A stretch of 64,000 nucleotides of DNA from Volvox africanus. Taxonomy: Eukaryota; Chlorophyta; Chlorophyceae; Chlamydomonadales; Volvocaceae. Location: positions 3,534,001 to 3,598,000 of the forward strand of contig BSDZ01000003.1 in the NCBI GenBank assembly GCA_030268105.1, read 5' to 3'. Below, one piece after another: positions 32,127 to 41,523 of the stretch. The notes below the pieces were generated by a model. It was given only the letters and a program-made list of their open reading frames with translations. It was not told where the DNA came from and ran no database searches. The translations under genes and the position numbers were made by a program. Within the stretch, counting starts at the first letter, position 1. Each line of letters starts with the position of its first letter.

Positions 32127-35100
32127 ATGCGGTCTCTGAAGCAGATTCTTCGCCTGCAGCAGGATGCCGGCGCCCTGGCGTTGCGCGCCTTCGGCACTGC
32201 TGCTAAGGATGTCGTTGCAGCAGACAGTAATCCGTTCCTGCGCTTCAGCAACCCCCGGCCTAGCCCCATCGACCATACGCCCCTACTTAGCACACTTCCG
32301 GAGACCAAGGTAGGTATTATGCCCCGCAACGTCTTAAAGCGTCATGGACCTGCTTATTGAAGATGTTTTATGTGCGGCCATGTCAGTGTCTGGCATGCTG
32401 TGGCTTCACGAACCTTTTATCGTGTGTGATGGCAGATAACCACTTTGCCAAACGGGCTGCGCGTGGCAACGGAGTCTATCCCATTTGCGGAGACGACCAC
32501 TCTGGGTATCTGGATCAACTCTGGCAGCCGCTTTGAAACTGATGCCAACAACGGCGTTGCCCATTTCCTGGAGCACATCCTCTTCAAGGGCACCAAGGCA
32601 GGTTGCCCATTAAGAATGATTTAAAAGCTTTCGAACATATGTTGGGGAATCGCGCTGACGGATGCGTATGCTCACGACACTGCAGAAGCGAACGGTGAAG
32701 GACCTTGAGGTGGAGGTCGAGAACATGGGTGGTCAGCTGAACGCTTATACCGGGCGTGAGCAGACATGCTACTATGCTAAGGTTATGGCGAAGGACGTGG
32801 GGAAGGCGGTTGACATCCTGTCGGACATCCTCCTGAACTCCAATCTGGACGCACGCGCCATTGACCGGGAGCGCGATGTTATCCTACGGGAAATGGAGGA
32901 GGTGGGCGCTTAGCATACGCCAACAGCTTATCAGCATGACATGGATTAACCTCACTGTCAACCCGCACGGCGGGTTTGGGATTTTGCAGGTCAATAAACA
33001 GTCTTCGGAGCTGGTTTTCGACCACCTTCACGCAACGGCCTTCCAGTACAGCCCACTTGGCCGTACTATCTTGGGCCCTGTGGAGAACATTAAATCCATT
33101 ACACGCGACCAGCTGGTGGATTACATGAAGACGCACTACCGGGGGCCACGCATGGTATGTCTGTCGACATGCCCTGCTGTCTACAACGGACAGCCCGGAA
33201 AATTGAAGTCATCACCGTTTGCCTGCTTTAATGAGCATATGTCGCTGGCTCATTGTACGGCCAGTTATTTGGATAGGACAAGAAGCTCGTTGAACCGGAG
33301 CGAATTCGTAGCTGTTGGGGTGAATGTTGCTGCATCATTGACCGCATGTACAATTTTGCCATGGGTTTTAGGTTGCTTAAGGCGCGCAGCCTCGCTGACC
33401 TTTTTGTCTTTGTGCCTTTTGTCTTGTGCCTCGAGCTCCTGGTGTTTATTAGGCGTATCAGATGCCTTGGAACGGCGCAGATAGCGGGTCCTGTAGTGGC
33501 AACGGCGCCAAACAGCACTGCTCAGCATAGCTCCGCTCCCTCGTTACAGCATCAAACATTAAGTTCTTTGTTGGATCCTCCCGTTTGAGCCAGGGGTTGC
33601 AATGGGGGCGGTGTGAATGCTCAATATCCCCGAGTTGCCCAGCTGATTGATTTCTCACGCTGGGATGGTGCACATTGGCGCCCAGTCCCGATGTGTTTGT
33701 GCACGATGACTTGTGCCAATCGAGTTTGGCTCCTGTCCATTCCGCCCATGGCGCCGCTTAGATGCTTTTGCTTAGCGCTCGCACACATCAAAACACTCCT
33801 GCATGGGTGCCGTCTCTGCGGGTGCTGGCCCGGGCAAGGGCCGGTGGAATTTGTCCTTCACTGGGCATTCATTTGCTTGACCGGGGGGTTAAGTTGGGTG
33901 TTATATCTCTGCAGGTCCTGGCGGCTGCGGGCGCTGTTAACCACGATGAGCTGGTGAAGCTGGCCTCGGATGCGTTCGGCGCCGTTCCCGATGAGGACCC
34001 CACCACATCAGTCCGGGCGCTGCTTGCGAAGGTGCTCAGGCGCTGGGTGATTGTCGCTGCATCAATCTCAAGTTCTTGTATGCACGTCGACTCGTTTTAA
34101 TAGAAAGTTGATTCATGAACTGGAAGGTGGTATCTAAACGCAACATGGAGGTCGCTCACCAACTGGTTGTGCACCCGCAACATGCGAACACGGTTTGGGC
34201 GAGCACGTGTAGCATTGAGCTAGGATTAAGTCAGTATCATTGTTTTTTACCTCCGAAATGTGTTTTGCAGGAGCCGTACAGGTTCACGGGCTCATACGTC
34301 CATGACCGCTGGCCAGATGCCACGGACTGCTGCATGGCGGTCGCGTTCAAAGGGGCGTCGTGGAATGACCCAGACTCCATTCCGTTGATGGTTATGCAGA
34401 CCATCTTGGGTGGGTCTAAATTTTATCTGCTCGTGTAGCTGCGTTTTGTCTGCGGCAAGCGGTGCAGGAAAAAGGGCATCACTTGGGGGAATAAGGCTAT
34501 TAATGTCCTTAGCATTTCTGAGACCGTTTCCTAGCTCTTGTGCTTTCGTACGCCAGAACCCGGTATGGTTGCAGTTTGGGACTCACGCGTATGCACACCT
34601 ACATGGAATGGGCACGCCGGAACACTGCATGCCTTCTCAATGTCTTTTCACGTAGGGCCGAATCCATCCATGGTGCCGCGCGCTGACGTTGTGACAACGT
34701 GCACACGCATTACCTGCAGGTGCCTGGGACAAGAACTCGACAGTTGGCAAGCACAGCAGCAGCATGCTTGTCCAGGCAGTGGCATCCGAGGGCCTGGCTG
34801 ACGCATTCATGGCCTTCAACACCAACTACCACGACGCTGGCCTGTTCGGCGTGTATGGTGTGACGGACCGCGACCGGTGCGAGGACTTTGCGTACGCTAT
34901 CATGTCGCACCTCACGAAGATGTGCTTTGACGTGCGGGAGGCGGACGTGGTGCGTGCCAAGAACCAGCTTAAAGCCAGTCTCATGTTCTTCCAAGACTCA
35001 ACGAACCGTAAGTTGCGTCTCCAATTTTGGGGGTCCTAAAGGGGTCAATACGGGTTGTTACCCGTATTGACACCACAAAAGTAAAGGGCATCACAACAGG

Positions 35101-35463
35101 AACATTACATCTAATGAAGGACTGGTATGACATATGAAGCGGAAATTTCTTATTGTATTCATGGAATGAACGTATGTGTGCTGGCGGCTTGCATGTGACG
35201 AATTTCCGTTTGTATGGACACTTAACTCAATTAAACTTGCAGATGTTGCGGAGTCAATCGGCCGGGAGCTGCTTGTGTACGGCCGCCGCATCCCCAAGGC
35301 CGAGATGTTCGCTCGCATCGATGCGGTGGATGCCAACACCATCCGCGCTGTGGCTGACCGCTTCATCTACGACCAAGACATGGCGGTGGCGTCCGTCGGG
35401 GATGTGCAGTTCATGCCTGACTATAACTGGTTCCGCCGCCGGTCGTATTGGCTGCGCTATTAG
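32127..35463 (+). CDS. Mitochondrial processing peptidase, beta subunit
   Basis: Eight exons in perfect phase: 32127-32309, 32436-32597, 32686-32901, 32990-33154, 33915-34031, 34271-34409, 34720-35007, 35243-35463; 496 residues, the usual length. It cleaves presequences from imported mitochondrial precursors; in plants and algae the protein can also be the core subunit of complex III. The inverted zinc motif HFLEH is intact (His104, Glu107, His108), with the third ligand probably Glu184 in ILREMEE, 76 residues on. [11 protein letters not shown] is also conserved. An N-terminal presequence rich in Arg, Ala and Leu is present. Intron 2 needs a GC donor (AAG|GCAGGT): the conserved KGTKKRT is formed only by that join. 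The intact HxxEH shows the catalytic beta rather than the alpha subunit. TGTAA follows at 35752. Confidence 0.96.
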
Positions 35464-35751
35464 GCGGCGGCCAAGGCGGCACAGGTGTCAGGGTGCAGCC
35501 TGAGTTGCGGTCCTCTACTGTGCCGCCATGATGCGAGATAAGGATTCAATTCGTGTGACGGCAAGGGTGCCAAGTTGTTGTCCCAGTCTTTGACGGCAAC
35601 GCAAGGGCGTGCTGGCCAGTTTTTCCTCTCGGCTTAACAACCATGGGTAGGGAGCTAGTATTAATCGCTGCCTTCAGGGAGTGCAGGTACATGGGCTTGC
35701 AGCAAGGGTATGGGTTATATGTTGGGGGCCTCGGGTGCCGGAAGTGGCTGC

Positions 35752-35756
35752 TGTAA
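35752..35756 (+). terminator. Candidate TGTAA poly(A) signal
   Basis: TGTAA 289 nt after the MPP-beta stop codon; the first such motif downstream. Confidence 0.55.
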
Positions 35757-37046
35757 CCGCCTCCTTGTCTTGAACCTTCTTCAAATGCTTTGACGTGTCC
35801 TGCATACGGTGGTAGTCCTGCTCACGGTGCTAACATCGGATATCAATAGCAAGTACTCCGCAAGTGGCAGCTGTATAGGATTCCCGGGCTCATGTGTGGT
35901 GGCGTCCCACAAGATAAGGGCTTCCATCTGCCTGGGGCTGGGGAAAGCGCAGATGAGCAACCACCGCAATCAGTAATACGAATACGTGCATGATGAAGTT
36001 AACGTATAAGGAGGCGGGCCAGCCATAGCAGAACGGGCAGGACGGAAAGTGTAAGTGCTGTTCGTATTAACAAACGAATTCAAGTTGACGCCAGCTGATG
36101 CTCTCTGACAAGGTATCATAATGTTTGCTGCGTGCTCGCATGGCGTACCTTTCCTGAGATTCACCAATCACTCCAAAATTGCTCTTACTTCACACTGTTC
36201 AAGGCCGTAGAAGGCAAAGGCGCCATGTAGCACGGCATTTAGCTAAAGCTGCACCGGTCCACACAGGCTGCCTTAAAACACTGCGCCTAGCCATCCGGAT
36301 CCCTATTGCATTCACGATGCAACAATGCTGTCAGAAAGGTCGGATCTTGTCAATTAGCTATGCGCAAGGAAAATGAAGAAGCAACAAAGATATATATAGT
36401 CCCCATCAAGGCAACCGGAGCTTTAACCCTCCTGCACAATCCCATTGAACCCCGGACGTGTTCAGCAGAATCTCCCTTCGAGTATGTACAAACCTGATGA
36501 CAGCCGACTGCTGTACACTGGGCCCCGGACAAATAGAGACATGGTGTTTAAGTTAGCAAAGCGCCCGGCCCCTCCATGGGCCGTATTAACCGATCTGACT
36601 TTCTTCCGTATATGAGTGTTGCTCGCTTTCAACACATGGAAAGGACATATCGGGCATTGGCTTTCTTAATGGCGGCTCTGTCCCATTCTGCCATGAGACA
36701 CAGCCGCCATTAAGAAAGCCAATGCCCGATATGGCCTTTCCATGTCTCTGTTGGTCCGGGGCCCAGTGTACAGGAGTCGGCTGTCATCAGGTTTATACAA
36801 CACGTAGCTTTACCCGAACAAGACCAACACAGGTCACTGTCACATCACCAAGCGCACTGCTCAACCCACAACCACCGTGAGCCCCTTTACCTTGGTACAC
36901 ATACAAATCTGGAACAATTCATCCGTGAGACACACACGCACATACACAGATACACATGACCCCTCCTCCCGGCTCGACCCCAATAACAGTCAGTCACCCG
37001 TCTCAACTCATGCTCTATCCAGGGCACCAGTGGTGGTAAACCGCAG
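35757..37046. other. Intergenic, holds only the foldback repeat
   Basis: Between the MPP-beta poly(A) signal and the first possible exon of the next plus-strand gene. Apart from the foldback element at 36490-36794 I see no supported gene. Sequence from 36800 to 37040 is rich in C and A with CA-repeat-like stretches. Confidence 0.4.
36490..36794. repeat. Foldback repeat with near-perfect hairpin
   Basis: The core arms 36635-36677 and 36702-36744 (43 nt each) are complementary with one mismatch around a 24-nt loop. Outer arms 36490-36544 and 36740-36794 are also inverted copies, but the left side carries about 90 extra bases (36545-36634). Part of the arm sequence recurs near 60.5 kb. The arrangement is that of a foldback or MITE-like element, or two head-to-head copies of a short repeat. 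No transposase is present. Confidence 0.85.
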
Positions 37047-37193
37047 GTTGTAATCCTACAAACGCACTTATCGCTGGTTCTCAGCCTGATTGCGGAGACA
37101 CTCTTGCAGGAAGAGGAGCTGGCGCAGCTGCTCCTCACGGTGCCCCTGGACCTTGGGCTACTTGATCATGTTGCGCTTCATGACCCAATTTAG
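37047..37193 (+). CDS. Possible exon, unrecognised
   Basis: After an acceptor-like CCGCAG an open frame begins VVILQTHLSLVLSLIAE and continues with LLQEEELAQLLLTVPLDLG, ending at TAG 37191-37193 or at a possible donor after 37169 (CAT|GTTGCG). The hydrophobic-then-acidic helix looks like protein, and it may belong to the 5' part of the methyltransferase gene or to a separate gene. No family is recognised and the neighbouring exons are not resolved. Confidence 0.25.
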   Translation, partial: VVILQTHLSLVLSLIAETLLQEEELAQLLLTVPLDLGLLDHVALHDPI

Positions 37194-37782
37194 GCCATTC
37201 ACACTCATGCACACTGATTTTCACATCATCACCCAACCTGAAGAACGCCTGGCCCGATTGCTTACGGCGGTGCATAGAATGGTGTGTTCCCTGTTGCGGG
37301 CTTGCGTCCCTTCTGCGCTGGTCCCCAGAGGCTTGGCCCCATCTGTCTGGACCACCACTTCTGTGTTGTCTGCCAACGACGATGCTGCTACTGGCTCATC
37401 CAGGTCGTGTCCTTTCCTTCCACGGGGAATATCCACGACATCTGCCAACCGTTTTCAAATCCTGTCATGAGTCCTTGGAACGTTGCACCCTATCGCACGA
37501 GGCGAAGCCTGTGCGATAGAGTGATCAGCATGCCGTACGAGTCGAGTTTACAACGCACACCCCGATCATGTTAGCTGCGAAGTCTCCAGGTGCAACCCGG
37601 TGTTGATAATTATTTCAACATCCAAAGCTTGCGTTGCATTCGGGGGGGGGGGCGCCAAGCGGAGGAATACTGCAGAGTGCTCTTCGGGAAGTTCCAATAT
37701 GTATAACCTCGCCCATTCTCTACGACAGCGCTGTCGTCCTCAGCCTCATCACAACACGTTCAGGCTTCAGTTTATATCGCAG

Positions 37783-39369
37783 GACGACATTTCTGTGCTG
37801 CAACCAGAAAATAAGGACACATATCATGCCCAACAAATCCGTTACCTTCAGACCCAGATGTTTGAGCATTTTCGGCAGTTGAGCCATCCTTCCCACCACA
37901 CTACCTTTACGTGCGCACACTTACTGAGCACACAGCTGCCCGTTTTTTCCCGCCTGCAGGTAAATTCAATGTATCCCAATCTTGACCCCTGTAAGGCTGT
38001 AATCTAGACTCGTATTCATGGTCTGCTCAGAACAGCCCCGCCCGGCTCCCCACTGCATCATCCTTTCGGGTCATAAATAGGTCGAGCGCGTTAGAAGAAG
38101 CGGAAAGTTTTGGTACGGCTAATCAAGTGCCCGTGTGTTTGCTGACCAGGATCCAACCTAGGCGATCTCATTTACGAATGAAAATGGAAGTAAAGCGCAC
38201 CATGACCAACTTCGCCTGCGTAGGAATCGTACGACATATCTGAGACTTCTGCTGAAGGGGGAAGCCACGGGGCACGATGCCCAAATATGACAAAAACAAC
38301 GTACATGTCTGTATGGGAATTTTAATAATACTCGTGCAGTACGGATAATAATAGCCTTAACCCAAAAGCAAGAAGGGCGATGCCCGGGCGAGGACAACGA
38401 CATGATTTAAGCGGAGTACCAGTTATCGTTGTTGAAAATGGTACAGTTCGATGATTCCGTTAAAAATATTGCGAATGATTCACATACACGAAAACACACG
38501 CTGTAGTTCAAGATTACCGAGAGTGCATACCACATTACGTTACATGTGACGATATTGTGCTCGAAGCTGGAGCAGCACAAGGATGCACTACAAGCGTGAT
38601 TTTTAATTACGCCGCCGAGGTGCGCACCCTGATGTTTGCTTACTAATATGCGCGACTGGTAGCTCACTGTATTCTATATTTGTCACCTTCCAACAGGTCA
38701 TAGGAATTGATAAAAGTCCGTTCAATACCAGGGTTGCACAGAAGCGATATCCCGACATAGAGTTCTTGGAAATTGACGCTGCGGATATTTCTGCTCTGCT
38801 GCGTCTTAACAAGCGCTTCACAAAGATATTCTTGGATATCAGGTACGGGAACTGCTGACTCGCACGAGTTGCGTTTGGCTCACAATACCCACGTCTTCCT
38901 TACCTTCGTACGACATCCCAAACTCCTCGGAATGCATTGTTATCATCGGCTGACATGTCTTACAGCGGTTCACAACCAGTAGGTGAGTATAATATGGTTT
39001 TAGTAATGGATCCCAACACGCCACCTTAACGACTCATGCGCCTCTTCTGCAGGACCCCTCGCACAACTGCTTGAAAAGTACGAGCGCGCATTTCCGTCTG
39101 TCAACCTCTTCGTTGTCAAGTCTTACCGAATGAAAAAGCTTGTGGGGTGCAGCACAGTTTTCCCTGAGCAAGTTCTTGGCACGACACGGAATCAGACCAC
39201 AGAGTTCATGCTCCAAAACTCAGCATCCAAGACTCTGCCTGCGCCAACAGGCAGTAAAGTACGACGATACCGTAGGCATGGCGCAACAATCGGGCCTGCT
39301 TGGCTACTTGCCTTGACCTTCGGTGCAGGAGCAGCAGTTGGCACTATGTGGCGGGCACACAGAATGTGA
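37783..39369 (+). CDS. SAM-dependent methyltransferase, 5' part unresolved
   Basis: Well-supported exons: 38507-38595, 38697-38842, 38966-38982 (17 nt) and 39053-39369, with matching phases. A likely upstream exon, 37783-37959 (starting DDISVLQPENKDTYH, ending before CAG|GTAAAT), is not linked in phase. The class I methyltransferase fold is shown by motif I, DIVLEAGAAQGCTT, the next strand and acidic residue in VIGIDKSP, then FLEIDAADISALL and the strand IFLDISGSQP. The AAQG form replaces the commoner GxGxG but resembles the variant (GCAxGxTT) found in a plant/algal group of unknown substrate. The C-terminus has a hydrophobic segment, AWLLALTFGAGAAVGTMW, which may be a tail anchor. Substrate unknown. 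It ends tail-to-tail with the GOST-family gene. Confidence 0.65.
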
Positions 39370-39519
39370 AAGTAGCATGGCCCTCACGCCTTAGTCCGAT
39401 GTACATCTCACACCGAAGATCATTCGTTTAGGATTGTATCCTTGCTATGGGCCATCTATTCCCCGACATCATGATCCTACAGAAGCTTCTCTCCCCAGCA
39501 TCCATGTCCAAGCGCACCC

Positions 39520-39524
39520 TGTAA
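39520..39524 (+). terminator. Candidate TGTAA poly(A) signal
   Basis: TGTAA 151 nt after the methyltransferase stop, only 38 nt before the end of the converging minus-strand gene. Confidence 0.5.
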
Positions 39525-39561
39525 CATCCAATCTGCAAGCGCAATCCGACCAGACATCCTA

Positions 39562-40924
39562 TTACACATCGCTGTCGCCCTGCAGCTTAAGATATGGGTT
39601 CTCGTTTGTGGGGCGGAACTTCGTGGCTGTCCAGACGTAAAATGCTAACGTGACGAGTTCCTCCACTGCCGTACTGACCCAAGCGTAATCGTACTGCACT
39701 GTGCTCTTCAGCAAGTACACCACGATGCGGGTGACATATATGTACACCACAACCATGACGTAAAATTGGCGAAACAATGTGAGCCTTTCCAGGTTGCGCG
39801 CTGCCTTGCCGTCAGTCTGCGCAGCCTCTCGCAAGTGCTTTATGGACCAGACGATAGGGAATAGGATCGCACAGCAGCAAATAATGTCCACAAGGTGGAA
39901 GACGTCCCGCCAGGTAAACCAGTCCTTCACTGACGGACTTTCCTCCTCAGTAATGATGATGGCGATGTTAGCAAAGACCTGTAGTGGAATGACAATCATG
40001 ATTATCCTGGCCTCTTTCTCGCCCAGGAAGGGCTTCATGTAGGACCAGCCAGTGCCGATTAGGACTACGACGGTGAAGAACAGAATTCCTCGTAAGAAGG
40101 TGAAGACATAGTAGACAACATTCCACCCGTCTGCGGAGCCTGTCCGCTCAATGTAGAACACCATGAGAGCTTGAGATAGCAAGGTCATCGCCTTGAAACA
40201 GCCCAGCGCGAACATAAAATAGTGGACTTTGTGCGCATACTGCTTGTTGCGAAAAACCCAAACTGCCCAGGCAGCAGTTGCCAGGGTGAACAGCGCAAAC
40301 ATCGCCTGCATACACCATAGTAAGGGGTTGAAGGATCCGGTCCAAGGGACTAAGCTTGAAGAGCCAGAAGTGTTCCGAGGCACCTACCCAGTACACGGCG
40401 TCGAGCTCCGTGTCGCCAACTGAGAGGTAGTCCTTACGTCCCCGGCTGTTGAGGTTGTACATTTCAATCCGACTTGTAAAAGATACTGGAGTGTCATCTT
40501 CACAGTTGGCAAAGTACAAGTAGAAGAGTCCGCCTTTCTGGACTACAAAGTGGAAGGTAAACTCGGTGAGGGTACCGTTGATGACATCTTGAACCGATTT
40601 ATCCTTGAAGGTGAACAGGTTATTGAATTCGTCAAGGATACACTTGGCATCGTCGGCCAGCTCCTGCTCCAAAGCCGTGTCCGCCTCGACAGGCGACAGG
40701 AAAAAGCCAAACTTCTCGCTGTTTATCGTTTCAGAAGCGCCATTCAGGCGATAAAGAGCAATATCTGTAATTGTAATGTCAAGCTTCCCATTTTCAGCGA
40801 AACCAAAAGCATCTGTCAGCGGAATGAGTCTGCGGTCATCCTTCTCTAATATACTGTTGTGAATCTTTGCCTTAACCTCTACTGCTGCTAAAACCAGCAG
40901 GAGACAGAGCACTGATCGAGACAT
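39562..40924 (-). CDS. GOST/GPR107-type seven-TM (Lung_7-TM_R) protein
   Basis: Two exons, 40388-40924 and 39562-40305, joined in phase 0 across an 82-bp intron (TGG|GTAGGT to TGCAG|GCG); 426 residues. It starts with a clear signal peptide, MSRSVLCLLLVLAAVEVKA, followed by a luminal beta-rich domain of about 155 residues (IHNSILEKDDRRLIPLTD, later FHFVVQKGGLFYLYFANC). Exon 2 carries seven hydrophobic helices, beginning AMFALFTLATAAWAVWVF, with the typical HKVHYFMFALGCFKAMTLL. This is the Golgi-dynamics (GOLD-seven-TM) family of GPR107/GPR108/TMEM87 and plant GPCR-like proteins, which act in Golgi and endosome trafficking. The intron falls exactly at the border between the luminal domain and the first helix. 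Its 3' end converges on the methyltransferase gene. Confidence 0.9.
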
Positions 40925-41187
40925 ATGAAGAACTGTGCAACAGGAAGATCCTACTTGTCAAGACAAGAATCTGCACTTAGTGTTTCCAATGTGTGAAGAT
41001 CGTTTCCGTCAAGGCCTATGGTAAGGACAGTTGTTGTGAGATGTCATATGAAAACAATGGGGTTTCGCTTGGATGCGACCGGTCGCCGTACATTCGATGC
41101 ATTCCGTCCAAGCTTTAAAGGAATGGGGCTCCGAACATTACATATGAGTCCGAAGTGATGAAACCAAAATGTTTTAGGACAAAGTTG

Positions 41188-41192
41188 TTTAC
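41188..41192 (-). terminator. Candidate TGTAA poly(A) signal (minus)
   Basis: TTACA on the plus strand, about 330 nt past the stop of the minus-strand gene ending at 41524 and about 260 nt before the GOST gene start. Confidence 0.4.
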
Positions 41193-41523
41193 AAACACCG
41201 ACGTCAAGGCATCAACCTTTGCCAACTTATCCCCCCTTGAGTGAGCGCTGCAACAAGTGATTTGTCACGAAACAATCCATATATAATACAGTAACCCATT
41301 CCGTTAAAAGATGCTAGGGATTATGCAAATGGCTGGCCCTTTTCACACGCAGTTTGGCAACTGGCGAAACCATTAGCCAGCTTCCAGGATCGAATAACAA
41401 CTTCAAGCCTTGCGCAAGTACCGTACTATTTTACAACGGGGCCCCGTCCTTGTCGCGTCAAGCAAATACACCGCTGGGGCTCCAGGCGCGCAAAACAAAG
41501 ATTCTCGTATCGGCCATGCTCCT

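Noticed and set aside
36887..37138. A minus-strand open frame of 83 codons
   Set aside because: Overlaps CA-rich simple sequence and the antisense of the possible plus-strand exon; no independent support.
37332..37409. A Cys/His-rich exon (GPICLDHHFCVVCQRRCC), possible zinc finger
   Set aside because: It has an acceptor and a donor in phase 0 but no linked exons and irregular Cys spacing; too short to call.
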